Part shown: positions 1 to 9,286 of the stretch, piece by piece
How positions within the stretch are numbered: the first letter of the stretch is position 1
Layout of the letters: the number at the start of each line of letters is the position of its first letter
DNA from: Butyrivibrio sp.
GTDB taxonomy: Bacteria; Bacillota; Clostridia; Lachnospirales; Lachnospiraceae
NCBI RefSeq assembly: GCF_017433805.1
Contig: NZ_JAFRGN010000033.1
Location: 62,001-126,000, forward strand
DNA: 64,000 nucleotides
Direction of reading: 5' to 3'
Translations under genes and position numbers: made by a program
The notes under the pieces: generated by a model
Databases searched by the model: none
Seen by the model: only the letters and a program-made list of their open reading frames with translations
What the model was told of the DNA's origin: nothing

Positions 1-1239
1 AGTGTCATGAAGGTCGTTAAGACCGGAATCATCGTATCTGGAGTGATCATCCTTGTGAGAATCTTTACTGGAGCCTTTGGACTTGTAAATGGCATCTACT
101 ATCCTCAGGTAAGAGAAGGCGTTGGACTGATGTTCAGAGAGTCTCTTGGATATGCTCACCCCAACACTCTTCATATGAATGTACTGATGCTGACCATGCT
201 CTGCATGTACTTTGTCAGCAAAGCGCTCAGAGGGGATAAGGTAAGACTTCTTATGTACTCTGCCTTGGCGTTTTTATTTAATCTGTATGTATTCCAGTTT
301 TCAGGAAGCAGAACAGGACTTTTGGGATGCATAGCTTTCCTTATAGTTAACTTCTGGTTCTCAGTAATAAATGGACCAAGACTTTTTGAGAAGCTTGTGT
401 GCTACGCTGCATTTCCAATCGCATGCTTTTTGGCAATTGTATTTCCATTTATTCTTCCAGAGAGCATTTTTGAAAAGGTAGATACTACTATATTTACAAC
501 AAGGCTTTCTATAGCAAGGTACTTCTGGGAGAACAATTCTGTTTCTTTATTTGGAATAAGACTTAACAATCCTCATCATTTGTATAAGACCTATGGTATT
601 GATATGGCTCAGCTATATCTTTTCCTGCAGCTGGGACTTGTGGCCTTTGCTGTGATCAGTGTCCTTACAATATGGTTTATCCACAAGAGCCTCAAGGCTG
701 GACATATGCAGGAGCTGGCAGTTCTCATGGGAATGCTCTTTATAGGAATATGGGAACCTCTTTTATATAATCTTGGATTTAAAAATTTTGTTTATATTTT
801 TATGGGTTCAATGATGTTCAACAGTTTTCAGTTAGAGCTCGCATCGCCTAGAATTTCCGGCATTTCCAGTAAAGTTTTGGGAAGAGCAATTGCTTTTGGA
901 GCTGTTGCCGGAGTTTGCGGAATGATGCTGTTTTATCTGCTCACCAGTGAACCAGCAGCTTTCTATGGCAACAGAGAAGCAGATGAGACAGGTAAGAGCC
1001 TTGGAATGGAAGCTATTTACTTAACTGAGACAGAAGTATCTCAGCTCAAGGCAGATGGAGACATTGTTGTAGGGTATGTAGATGCCCAAACACCAATGTA
1101 CAAGTATGATAGCAGCATTGCCGGAATGGAATACGAAAGACGTGGATTAAGTATTGCGATTTACTTGGCATTGTTTATAATTGTGGTACAATGTTTATTT
1201 GTAAAAATTAATAAAAATTTTAGAAATGGGGAAGTATGA
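1..1239 (+). CDS. Wzy/O-antigen ligase-like polymerase, 5'-truncated
   Basis: Polytopic membrane protein of the O-antigen polymerase/ligase type, which would join lipid-linked repeat units at the outer face of the membrane. The frame is already open at base 1, two codons before the first ATG at 7. The conserved-looking element RESLGYAHPN near residue 45 normally follows several membrane helices in this family, so I infer that the true start lies upstream of the window. About eight hydrophobic segments are visible, then a hydrophilic loop (residues ~315-375) and one last helix with a basic tail. The stop overlaps the next ATG (ATGA), pointing to translational coupling with the initiating phosphotransferase. 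Family sequences are poorly conserved, so polymerase versus ligase is not decided. Confidence 0.72.
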   Translation, partial: SVMKVVKTGIIVSGVIILVRIFTGAFGLVNGIYYPQVREGVGLMFRESLGYAHPNTLHMNVLMLTMLCMYFVSKALRGDKVRLLMYSALAFLFNLYVFQFSGSRTGLLGCIAFLIVNFWFSVINGPRLFEKLVCYAAFPIACFLAIVFPFILPESIFEKVDTTIFTTRLSIARYFWENNSVSLFGIRLNNPHHLYKTYGIDMAQLYLFLQLGLVAFAVISVLTIWFIHKSLKAGHMQELAVLMGMLFIGIWEPLLYNLGFKNFVYIFMGSMMFNSFQLELASPRISGISSKVLGRAIAFGAVAGVCGMMLFYLLTSEPAAFYGNREADETGKSLGMEAIYLTETEVSQLKADGDIVVGYVDAQTPMYKYDSSIAGMEYERRGLSIAIYLALFIIVVQCLFVKINKNFRNGEV

Positions 1240-2663
1240 GTAACAAGTACAGAACACTGCAGACCTACGTTCTGTGGGTAATTGACATGGCGTGCATTAT
1301 TGTGACGTACATGTTCTTTTCATGGCTGAGATTTAAGGACAACAACGATTGGGGAGATAAGACACTTCATTATATGGTATGTGTGTTATTCCTGTTGTTT
1401 TGTACCGGCTACACTTTTTTGGCTGACTGGAACAGGGATTTCATTGTAAGAGGATATATAATTGAATTCCTTCACGTAGTCAGATTTGTTGATGTTATGA
1501 TGCTTGCATCTATTGCAGTAGTATATTTTCTTGACTGGGCAAGAATTCTTTCAAGATTTGTTATCCTGAATTTCATTTGGGCTGACATTCTTTTGACACT
1601 CATAATCAGAGTGATATTCAAGAATATTTTCAGAAGCTATATCTCCAGCGATATGAACGTTGAGAGAGTAGTTGTTGTAGCAGAAAAAGAGCTTATGGAG
1701 AGCACAATCAAGAAGCTCATGCGCAACAGCAAGGGCCTTGGTTACAAGGTAGTAAGAGCATATTGTGTTGATGATGAGAAGACTTCAGAGGAAGAACCTT
1801 GGTACATTGATGGTGTTCATGTTCACCATGGTATTCAGAATCTGACTGAGAGACTTATCACAGATCCTTTCGATGAGGTATTCATCAATACTCCTAATAT
1901 TCCACAGCGCAAGATGGAAGACATCATCCTTGGCTTTGAGGAGATGGGTGTTACAACTCACTACAACCTTGAGCTTCCTGATGTTGGCAAGGCTGTTACA
2001 GAGGTTGGGGACTTCCTTGATTATACTGTTATTTCTTATAGTATGTTCCGCAGCAGCTATAAGAGGCTATTCATCAAGAGAATCATTGATATTTTAGGTG
2101 GATTAGTTGGACTTCTTATTACAGGAATCATCACACTTTTCCTTGCACCAGCAATCAAGCTTGATTCTCCAGGACCTGTATTTTTCTCACAGGTTCGTAT
2201 TGGTAAGAACGGCAGACGTTTCAAGATCTACAAGTTCAGATCTATGTACATAGACGCGGAGGAGCGTAAAAAAGAGCTTGAGGCCCAGAACGAGATGAGC
2301 GGCCTTATGTTCAAGATGGAGAACGATCCTCGTGTTACTAAGGTTGGTAAGTTCATCAGAAAGACAAGTCTTGATGAGTTCCCTCAGTTTCTTAATGTTC
2401 TTAAGGGAGACATGAGCCTTGTTGGAACAAGACCACCGACAGAGAACGAGTTCCAGCAGTACAATGAGCACTACAGAAGACGTCTTTCAATGACTCCAGG
2501 TCTTACAGGACTCTGGCAGATCAGCGGTAGAAGTGATATCGAAGATTTCGATGAGGTTGTTAAGCTTGACCTTCGTTACATCGATAACTGGAGCCTTACA
2601 GAGGACTTCAAGATCCTTCTCAAGACTGTAGGAGTAGTTCTTTTTGGTAAGGGTGCCAAGTAA
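1236..2663 (+). CDS. Polyprenyl-phosphate sugar-phosphotransferase (initiating PGT)
   Basis: Initiates glycan assembly by moving a sugar-1-phosphate from a nucleotide sugar to undecaprenyl phosphate at the inner face of the membrane. The 475 residues match the usual large WbaP/WcaJ architecture: four N-terminal membrane helices, a central soluble region (~residues 140-270), a fifth hydrophobic segment (~285-310) and the C-terminal catalytic bacterial sugar transferase domain. Hallmarks seen are KFRSMYIDAE, RKTSLDEFPQ, GTRPP, GLWQISGRSD and DLRYIDNWSL. It overlaps the polymerase stop by four bases. The sugar donor (glucose, galactose or another) cannot be read from sequence. A second enzyme of this class is at 53735-55141. 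Confidence 0.92.
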   Translation: MSNKYRTLQTYVLWVIDMACIIVTYMFFSWLRFKDNNDWGDKTLHYMVCVLFLLFCTGYTFLADWNRDFIVRGYIIEFLHVVRFVDVMMLASIAVVYFLDWARILSRFVILNFIWADILLTLIIRVIFKNIFRSYISSDMNVERVVVVAEKELMESTIKKLMRNSKGLGYKVVRAYCVDDEKTSEEEPWYIDGVHVHHGIQNLTERLITDPFDEVFINTPNIPQRKMEDIILGFEEMGVTTHYNLELPDVGKAVTEVGDFLDYTVISYSMFRSSYKRLFIKRIIDILGGLVGLLITGIITLFLAPAIKLDSPGPVFFSQVRIGKNGRRFKIYKFRSMYIDAEERKKELEAQNEMSGLMFKMENDPRVTKVGKFIRKTSLDEFPQFLNVLKGDMSLVGTRPPTENEFQQYNEHYRRRLSMTPGLTGLWQISGRSDIEDFDEVVKLDLRYIDNWSLTEDFKILLKTVGVVLFGKGAK

Positions 2664-2684
2664 TTAGATTAGGGGATAAGAGTA

Positions 2685-3755
2685 ATGCTTACTAAGAATA
2701 TTGATCTTAGCAATAAAAGAGTGATCGTCACAGGTGCAGCCGGCTTCATCGGCTCTAACCTGTGTATGGAGCTCCTTAAGAGATACGAGAATATTAAGAT
2801 TCTCGGTATTGATAATGTTAATGACTACTACGATGTTGGTATCAAGGAAGACAGACTTAAGAAGATAGTCGGTAATCCTAACTTTGAATTTATTAAGGGT
2901 AACATTGCTGACAGGGATGTTATTAACAAGGCTTTTGATGAGTTTAAACCTGAGGTTGTAGTTAACCTTGCTGCTCAGGCAGGCGTTCGTTATTCAATCG
3001 AGAATCCTGATGCTTATATTGAGGCAAACCTTATTGGTTTTTACAATATTCTTGAGGCCTGCAGACATTCATATGATGCAGACAAGAAGACAGATGGTTA
3101 CAACGGTGTTGAGCATCTTGTATATGCATCAAGCTCAAGCGTATATGGTTCCAACAAGAAGATTCCATATAGCACAGATGACAAGGTAGATAATCCAGTG
3201 TCTCTTTATGCTGCTACCAAGAAGTCCAATGAGCTTCTTGCTCATTCCTATACCAAGCTTTATGGCATTCCTAGCACAGGTCTTCGTTTCTTCACAGTAT
3301 ACGGACCTGCTGGAAGACCAGATATGGCTTACTTTGGATTCACTAACAAGCTGGTTAAGGGCGAGACTATCAAGATATTTAACTTTGGTAACTGTAAGAG
3401 AGACTTTACTTATGTTGATGATATCGTTGAGGGTGTTATCAATGTAATGGAGAAGGCTCCAGATGAGAACGAGAATGGTGTCAGATACAAGGTTTATAAC
3501 ATCGGTAATAATGATCCTGTAAACCTCCTTGATTTCGTAGATATCCTTCAGCAGGAGCTCATCAGTGCAGGAGTTCTGCCACAGGATTATGACTTTGAAG
3601 CTCACAAGGAGCTTGTACCCATGCAGCCTGGTGATGTAGAAGTAACTTATGCTGATGTAACACCACTTCAGCAGGACTTTGGATTTAAGCCTAACACTCC
3701 ACTTCGCGAAGGCCTTCGTAAATTCGCTAAGTGGTACAAGGAGTATTACGGCTAA
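2685..3755 (+). CDS. UDP-glucuronate 4-epimerase family (extended SDR)
   Basis: NAD-dependent extended short-chain dehydrogenase, 356 residues. It shows the Rossmann motif GAAGFIGSN (~residues 17-25), a catalytic YAATK (Y-x3-K) and the early DNVNDYYDVGIKEDRL block, which is characteristic of UDP-glucuronate 4-epimerases (LpsL/Cap1J type). The FFTVYGPAGRPDMAYF block also fits that subgroup. The likely reaction is UDP-GlcA to UDP-GalA, so the polymer may contain galacturonate. An AGGGG ribosome binding site lies ~11 bases before the ATG. It sits 21 bp after the initiating transferase, in the same operon. A UDP-glucose 4-epimerase role is less likely because of the NDYYD block. Confidence 0.85.
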   Translation: MLTKNIDLSNKRVIVTGAAGFIGSNLCMELLKRYENIKILGIDNVNDYYDVGIKEDRLKKIVGNPNFEFIKGNIADRDVINKAFDEFKPEVVVNLAAQAGVRYSIENPDAYIEANLIGFYNILEACRHSYDADKKTDGYNGVEHLVYASSSSVYGSNKKIPYSTDDKVDNPVSLYAATKKSNELLAHSYTKLYGIPSTGLRFFTVYGPAGRPDMAYFGFTNKLVKGETIKIFNFGNCKRDFTYVDDIVEGVINVMEKAPDENENGVRYKVYNIGNNDPVNLLDFVDILQQELISAGVLPQDYDFEAHKELVPMQPGDVEVTYADVTPLQQDFGFKPNTPLREGLRKFAKWYKEYYG

Positions 3756-3758
3756 TAT

Positions 3759-4907
3759 ATGACACAGGGGATGCACAAGTACGACAGAATAATAATCGGA
3801 GCTGGTCTCTATGGTTTATACTCAGCGCTTTTTTGTGGAAAAAAGGGGCTGAGTGTTCTTGTGCTTGAAAAAGAACCAGATTCTTTCTCAAGAGCAACTT
3901 ATATCAATCAGGCAAGAGTCCATATGGGTTATCACTATCCAAGGAGCTTGTCTACGGCCATGAAGTCAGCAGGATACTTTAAAAGATTTGTAGATGACTA
4001 CAAGTTCTGTATCCATGACAAGTTCGAGCAGATTTATGCTACCTCTGAGAACTTCAGCTGGACTAATGCTGAGCAGTTTGTGGATTTCTGCAAGGCTGCA
4101 GGTATCAGGTGCGACGAAGTGCCAGCCAGCAGATGGTTTCAGAATAAAATGTGCGACGGAGCATTTCTTACTGAGGAATATACCTATGACGCACATGTGC
4201 TAAGAGACTATCTCCTTGATGAGATCAGTAAGTTTTCTAATATAGAGCTTAAATTTGGAGCGGACATTGAGACTATAGAAAGAGACGCAGATGAGTACGT
4301 TGTAAGTCTCAAAGAGGGAAGCAGGTTTTCATCAGGCTTTGTGCTCAATGCTACCTATGCTTCAGTTAATCAGATACTTAAAAAGGCATTTCCAGATGAG
4401 AGTTTTGCAATCAAGTACGAGCTATGCGAGATCATTCTCTGTGATGTAGATGATAATCTCAAGGATATCGGACTTACCGTAATGGATGGACCATTCTTTT
4501 CCATTATGCCATTTGGTTTAACTGGCAAGCATTCACTTACATCAGTTACATTTACACCACACGTAACAAGCTATGATGAGCTTCCAACCTTTGGCTGCCA
4601 GAAGCGTCTTGAGGAAGTTGGCGGATATAAGTGCACTCCAGAATGCCTTGGCAACTGTAACAGATGTCCGGTTAAGCCTGAGTCTTCCTGGGAATACATG
4701 AGCCACCTGGCTCAGAAGTATATTAAGCCTGAGTATGGTTTCTATTATAGGAGTTCACTCTTTTCCATGAAACCAATCCTGAAGAGTTCGGAGATTGATG
4801 ACTCAAGGCCAACAGCTATCAAGGTTCATTCATCAGAGCCTACATTTATCAGTGTATTGTCAGGTAAGATCAACACGGTCTATGACCTGGATGAATATCT
4901 TGTGTAA
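3759..4907 (+). CDS. FAD-dependent oxidoreductase (DAO-like) with Cys cluster
   Basis: FAD-binding oxidoreductase of the D-amino-acid-oxidase/amine-oxidase fold, 382 residues. The N terminus carries GAGLYGLYSA followed by an acidic-ended beta strand (VLVLEKE), the dinucleotide-binding signature. The substrate is unknown; its place between an epimerase and a GT2 suggests action on a sugar or lipid-linked intermediate. An odd feature is four cysteines at residues 292, 296, 300 and 303 (C-x3-C-x3-C-x2-C), which could bind a metal or Fe-S cluster; I do not know this in the family. The start is uncertain: ATG 3759 has AAGGAG 15 bases upstream, while ATG 3771 (MHKYDR) lies directly after AGGGG. It begins 3 bp after the previous stop. 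Confidence 0.72.
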   Translation: MTQGMHKYDRIIIGAGLYGLYSALFCGKKGLSVLVLEKEPDSFSRATYINQARVHMGYHYPRSLSTAMKSAGYFKRFVDDYKFCIHDKFEQIYATSENFSWTNAEQFVDFCKAAGIRCDEVPASRWFQNKMCDGAFLTEEYTYDAHVLRDYLLDEISKFSNIELKFGADIETIERDADEYVVSLKEGSRFSSGFVLNATYASVNQILKKAFPDESFAIKYELCEIILCDVDDNLKDIGLTVMDGPFFSIMPFGLTGKHSLTSVTFTPHVTSYDELPTFGCQKRLEEVGGYKCTPECLGNCNRCPVKPESSWEYMSHLAQKYIKPEYGFYYRSSLFSMKPILKSSEIDDSRPTAIKVHSSEPTFISVLSGKINTVYDLDEYLV

Positions 4908-4919
4908 AAGGAAGCAGAT

Positions 4920-5858
4920 ATGGAAAATAAATTCGTTTCAATGGTAGTTTACCTTCATAACGAAGAAAAAAATATAGTGCCATTTCTCGATGTGGCGGTG
5001 GATGCCATAGGTAATCTTTTCAAAAAGTATGAGATTATCTGTGTTGATGACGCCTGCAGCGATGGAACAGTAGAGAATATCAAGAAGTATACATATGACA
5101 ATAAGCTTGATAGCATTGTTTCTGTAGTGCACATGGGCTTTTATCAGGGTATCGAGCCTTCAATGAATGCAGGCAGAGATATTGCTATTGGCGACCTTGT
5201 TTACGAGTTTGACCACGTGATCGTTGATTACGACAAGAGTCTTATTGAGGGTGTCTACAATGAGATGGTTAAGGGCTACGATATCGTGGCTGCTTCTAAT
5301 ATCAGGGCACATAGATTTACTTCCAGAGTTTTCTACAATCTGTTTAACAGATGCAGTAAGTCTTTTGCCAAGATTGGCCCTGAGACTTTCAGAATTGTTT
5401 CAAGACGCGCTATCAACAGAATCAAGACTATTGGAAGTCATATTCCGTACAGAAAGGCTGTGTATGCCAACTGCGGACTTAACATGACAACTATCACCTA
5501 TGAGCCAGTTGCGGGCTTTGAGGGTAATAATTCCAAGGCAAGCTTTTCAGAAAGAGGCGGACTTGCGCTTGATACCTTTATTTATTTCACAAATGTAATG
5601 GAGAGGGCATCAGCTATCCTGAGCGCAGGATTTCTTTTGGCAACGGTTGTATGTTTTGTGTACGCTATTGTTGACCATTTTATGGAGCAGAATGTGGCAT
5701 CAGGCTGGCCATCAATGATGGGCTTTATGTCAATTGGATTCTTCGGAGTGTTTGCACTTCTCACAATCGTGCTCAAATATCTGTCTGTTCTTCTTAATCT
5801 GGTGTTCAGGCAGCAGAGATACATGGTTGCAGATATAGAAAAAGTAGTTGGAAAGTGA
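4920..5858 (+). CDS. GT2 glycosyltransferase with two C-terminal membrane helices
   Basis: Family 2 glycosyltransferase, 312 residues. The N-terminal GT-A domain has a nucleotide-binding strand followed by CVDDACSDGT, and an acidic DHVIVDYD region. Two strong hydrophobic segments (~residues 230-255 and 268-295) follow. This layout (soluble GT-A plus two C-terminal helices) is that of polyprenyl-phosphate sugar synthases such as GtrB or ArnC, so a role in making an undecaprenyl-phosphate sugar is likely but not proven. It lies 12 bp after the flavoprotein gene and abuts the next GT2 gene, with an AGGAAG-type site before the ATG. Confidence 0.82.
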   Translation: MENKFVSMVVYLHNEEKNIVPFLDVAVDAIGNLFKKYEIICVDDACSDGTVENIKKYTYDNKLDSIVSVVHMGFYQGIEPSMNAGRDIAIGDLVYEFDHVIVDYDKSLIEGVYNEMVKGYDIVAASNIRAHRFTSRVFYNLFNRCSKSFAKIGPETFRIVSRRAINRIKTIGSHIPYRKAVYANCGLNMTTITYEPVAGFEGNNSKASFSERGGLALDTFIYFTNVMERASAILSAGFLLATVVCFVYAIVDHFMEQNVASGWPSMMGFMSIGFFGVFALLTIVLKYLSVLLNLVFRQQRYMVADIEKVVGK

Positions 5859-5867
5859 TTGATCAGT

Positions 5868-6608
5868 ATGGATATAAATATTTTGTTTCCTGTTCTGAAT
5901 GAACATCTTAGACTTGAAAAGGGAATAGATAAATGCGTAGCTTACATGAGGGAGAATGTTCACATTCCTTATAAGCTCACTATTGTGGACAATGGTTCAG
6001 ACGACGATACACCTGAGATTGGTAGGCGTCTTGCTGCTAAATACGATGAGGTTGAGTATGTCCGCATCGAGGAGAGAGGCGTAGGTATTGCCTTTAAGAC
6101 TGGCGTACTTCGCTGCGAAGCCGATATTGTGGGCTACATGGATATCGATCTTTCCACAGACCTTGAATATCTCAGCAAGACCATTGAGATTTTTGAGAAA
6201 AAGAAAAGCGTTCAGTATGTGAACGGATCCAGATTTAGCAAGGATTCCAAGACTCACGGCAGAAAGTGGTACAGGAAGATCACATCAGCCGGCCTTGTGT
6301 TTATCTTAAAGGCAATGTTCCAGATGAAGGCGACAGATGCTCTTTGCGGATTTACTTTCCTTAGAACTCCTGTGGCACAGAAGCTGGTTAAGATGTGTTC
6401 AGATGACAAGGGCTGGTTCTACACAGTTGAGCTACTTCTTCGCGCCGAGAGAACTGGCGTAAATATAGTGGATATGCCTATTGAGTGGGTTGAGGACTAC
6501 GACACAACAGTTAACGTTCCCAAGACCATCAAAAACTACATTATCAGAATTTACAAGCTCAAGAAAATGTTCAGACAGGAAAAGAGATACGCTACTGTCA
6601 ACAGATGA
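5868..6608 (+). CDS. GT2 glycosyltransferase (dolichyl-P-mannose synthase-like)
   Basis: Soluble family 2 glycosyltransferase, about 246 residues. It has a TIVDNGSDDDT donor-binding region and a YMDIDLSTD metal-binding region, and the helix-rich DALCGFTFLR segment seen in DPM1-like enzymes. No membrane helix is obvious; the C terminus is strongly basic, which may help membrane association. I chose ATG 5868; a TTG at 5859 directly after the upstream stop is also in frame. It probably loads a sugar onto a polyprenyl carrier, or acts on the growing repeat unit. Acceptor and donor are unknown. Confidence 0.82.
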   Translation: MDINILFPVLNEHLRLEKGIDKCVAYMRENVHIPYKLTIVDNGSDDDTPEIGRRLAAKYDEVEYVRIEERGVGIAFKTGVLRCEADIVGYMDIDLSTDLEYLSKTIEIFEKKKSVQYVNGSRFSKDSKTHGRKWYRKITSAGLVFILKAMFQMKATDALCGFTFLRTPVAQKLVKMCSDDKGWFYTVELLLRAERTGVNIVDMPIEWVEDYDTTVNVPKTIKNYIIRIYKLKKMFRQEKRYATVNR

Positions 6609-6629
6609 TAGATACGAGAGGTCATACAG

Positions 6630-7724
6630 ATGCTTAAGAGAATTGATCTTACAAGAGATTACAAGAGACATGAAGAAGAATACCTTGCTGCCATTAAGGC
6701 CTGCTGCGAAGATACAGCTTTTTCTGGTGGCAAGTATGCAGATAAATTTGATAAGGAATTTGCTGAGTATCTTGGAGTTAAGTACGTTCAGGGACTTAAC
6801 AACGGAACATCAGCTCTTCACTGCGCACTGGCTGCGCTTGGAGTTGGCGAGGGCGACGAAGTAATCGTTCCAGCTAACACCTATATTGCATCAGCCTGGG
6901 GCGTAACCTACACAGGAGCTAAGCCAGTATTTGTTGATTGTACGGCAGATACCTGGGAGCTTGATCCTGACAAGATCGAAGAAAAGATTACAGACAAGAC
7001 TAAGGCTATCGTTGGTGTTCACCTTTACGGACAGCCTTTTGATTTCCCAAGGGTAAAAGAGATTGCGGATAAGCATAACCTCTTTATCGTTGAGGACTGT
7101 GCCCAGGCTCACGGAGCCAAGGTAGAGGGCAAGATGGTAGGAACACTTGGCGATATCGGATGCTTTAGTTTCTATCCTGGCAAGAACCTCTATGCTTTTG
7201 GTGAGGGCGGAGCTGTCAGCACCAACAACGCAGAGTATGATCATTATATGAATGTCATGAAGAATCAGGGCTGCGAAGTCAGATACTACCACAAGATGAT
7301 CGGTTACAACTATCGTCTTGAGGGCATTCAGGGAGCAGTTCTTTCTGTATCACTTAAATACCTTCCTGAGTGGACCAAGCGCAGACAGGAGATCGGACGC
7401 AGATACATGGCTGAGATCACTAATCCTAAGTTTACACTTCAGGCTCATCCTGATAACACAGAGCCTGTTTTCCATTTGTTTGAAGTTCAGGTAGAAGGCA
7501 ATCCAGAGGATTTCCTTGCTTACATGAAGGATAAGGATATTGAGTGCAATCGCCATTATCCTGTTCCATGTCATCTTCAGGAAGCTTACGCAGAGCTTGG
7601 CTACCACAAGGGAGATTGCCCTAACGCTGAGCAGCTTGCTGATCACTGCGCTACACTTCCTCTTTTTCCAGAGATGACAGATGAAGAAGTTCAGATGGTA
7701 ATTGATGCAGTTAATGCATACTAA
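6630..7724 (+). CDS. DegT/DnrJ/EryC1-type PLP sugar aminotransferase
   Basis: PLP-dependent aminotransferase of the DegT/DnrJ/EryC1/StrS family, 364 residues, the usual length. It would transfer an amino group from glutamate to a keto-sugar nucleotide. Seen are the N-terminal loop RDYKRHEEE, the NGTSALHCAL cofactor region, VPANTYIAS, EDCAQAHGA, and the Schiff-base lysine region FSFYPGKNLYAFGEGG. The keto-sugar substrate is not readable. In region 1 no 4,6-dehydratase is visible, so the 4-keto or 3-keto sugar must come from elsewhere, possibly from RfbB at 37501. It is 21 bp after the GT2 gene, in the same operon. Confidence 0.92.
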   Translation: MLKRIDLTRDYKRHEEEYLAAIKACCEDTAFSGGKYADKFDKEFAEYLGVKYVQGLNNGTSALHCALAALGVGEGDEVIVPANTYIASAWGVTYTGAKPVFVDCTADTWELDPDKIEEKITDKTKAIVGVHLYGQPFDFPRVKEIADKHNLFIVEDCAQAHGAKVEGKMVGTLGDIGCFSFYPGKNLYAFGEGGAVSTNNAEYDHYMNVMKNQGCEVRYYHKMIGYNYRLEGIQGAVLSVSLKYLPEWTKRRQEIGRRYMAEITNPKFTLQAHPDNTEPVFHLFEVQVEGNPEDFLAYMKDKDIECNRHYPVPCHLQEAYAELGYHKGDCPNAEQLADHCATLPLFPEMTDEEVQMVIDAVNAY

Positions 7725-7742
7725 TTCTTACAGGAGCAGCTT

Positions 7743-9284
7743 ATGTTCAGCTACAGCTTGCCAGAACTTACCAAAAAGATAAATACGAAAAGACTTAGCA
7801 TGGTCATGACGGTGATGTATATTCTCAGCGTCATGCCTTTGCTTGTTTTGGGGCATTTTAACTGGCTGTCAGCGGATGATATGTCCATGGCCTATGAGGC
7901 GCATGAATATCTGATCGGTGGTGGAAGTGCTTTTGGTTTTATCTTCGAGGTTCTGAGAATTACCTTAGATGAATACATGACCTGGGTTGGCTATTTCTTT
8001 TCCGCTACACTTTCAAGCCTCTGCCCTGGAATATTTGGCGAGAAACTGTACTTTCTGGTGGTTTACGAGATTATCGGTATCTTAACCCTGGGAGTTTGCT
8101 ATTTCTTTAATGCGCTGTTTGTGCACGGATTTAAGGGAGATAAGCATCTTGCAAATGTGGCAGCTATGCTGACACTTATGGTACTCACACAGAGTATGCC
8201 TGCCGGAATGGTAAGAGTTGAGGCGTTTTACTGGCATAGTGGCGCGATCAACTACATGTTTATGTTGGGACTTGGACTGTTCTGGGTAGGACTTCTCATA
8301 AGAGCAGTTTATGATAAAGCGGACAAGAGAAGAGGTAAGCTTATCTGGGCCTGCATCTGGGGCTTTCTTCTCGGAGGCACCAATTATATGACAGCCCTTG
8401 AGCTTGCTATTATTTCCGTGCTGGTGCTGATTATTTTAGTGCTTAGCAGAATTTCTTTTATAAAGCTTGAGAATGTTTCTGATGAGCAAAAGAAATATGT
8501 AGGGCTTTTATGGATCCCTGCCTGTCTTAATCTTCTAGGCTTTGTATTATCCTGTCTTGCTCCTGGTAATAGAGTAAGAGGCTCTCAGGTAGAGGGCTTT
8601 GGAGCTATCAAGTCTATTATGATAGCTATTTATGATGTGTTTGATATCTGTGTTAATGAGTACACCAGATGGGAAGTTATTGTAGCTTTGATGATTCTGG
8701 TTCCAGTGTTCTGGAAGCTGTCAGAGAGCATTGAGCACAGATTTGAGCATCCTTTTATCTTTACACTTTTTGCACTTGGAATGACAGCCTCTAATATGGT
8801 TCCACCTCTTTTTGCTACAGCGAATATCGAGGCTGGAAGAATTCAGTCAATTATTTGGGGTGAGTACGTGGTTATGCTGGTGCTCATTACCTTTTATGTG
8901 ACTGCCTGGGTTAGACAGAACCTGGCTGGAAGTGGCGAGAAGGATGTAGAATTATCAGTGCGTTCATCTACTTGGATCTTTGCACTAGTATTCATTTTGG
9001 CATTTGGATCAATACTTTGCATCAAGGCTGATCCTCATTATTATTCAGTTACTTCAGCCTGCGCTGATATAGTATCTGGTGATGCGTACGTTTATAGATC
9101 AGAGAACCTTAGTAGGCTTCAGACTCTTAAGGATACTTCTGTTACAGATGTAGTCCTGGATGAATATTCGGTTAAGCCTCAGATGCTGTTCTTTAGTGAT
9201 ATTGAGGATGATACGCAGTTTTGGATCAATACAGTAGTTGCCAGATATTACCACAAGAACTCAGTTCTTCTTAGGAAAAACTAA
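7743..9284 (+). CDS. Polytopic membrane protein, DUF6056/GT-C-like
   Basis: Membrane protein of 513 residues with roughly 11-12 hydrophobic segments. The first outside loop has LSADDMSMAYEAH and a later loop RVEAFYWHSGAINYM; these acidic and W-x-S-G-A-x-N-Y elements resemble DUF6056 proteins, which look like GT-C glycosyltransferases using polyprenyl-phosphate sugars. A hydrophilic C-terminal domain (~residues 420-513) probably lies outside the cell. A good AGGAGC site precedes the ATG. Its position after the GT2 genes fits a lipid-linked sugar synthase plus GT-C acceptor scheme. The assignment is by fold-level resemblance, not by a catalytic motif. Confidence 0.62.
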   Translation: MFSYSLPELTKKINTKRLSMVMTVMYILSVMPLLVLGHFNWLSADDMSMAYEAHEYLIGGGSAFGFIFEVLRITLDEYMTWVGYFFSATLSSLCPGIFGEKLYFLVVYEIIGILTLGVCYFFNALFVHGFKGDKHLANVAAMLTLMVLTQSMPAGMVRVEAFYWHSGAINYMFMLGLGLFWVGLLIRAVYDKADKRRGKLIWACIWGFLLGGTNYMTALELAIISVLVLIILVLSRISFIKLENVSDEQKKYVGLLWIPACLNLLGFVLSCLAPGNRVRGSQVEGFGAIKSIMIAIYDVFDICVNEYTRWEVIVALMILVPVFWKLSESIEHRFEHPFIFTLFALGMTASNMVPPLFATANIEAGRIQSIIWGEYVVMLVLITFYVTAWVRQNLAGSGEKDVELSVRSSTWIFALVFILAFGSILCIKADPHYYSVTSACADIVSGDAYVYRSENLSRLQTLKDTSVTDVVLDEYSVKPQMLFFSDIEDDTQFWINTVVARYYHKNSVLLRKN

Positions 9285-9286
9285 TA

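Noticed and set aside
3135-3776. Reverse-strand frame of 213 codons
   Set aside because: Fully antisense to a well-supported epimerase gene and without a ribosome binding site.
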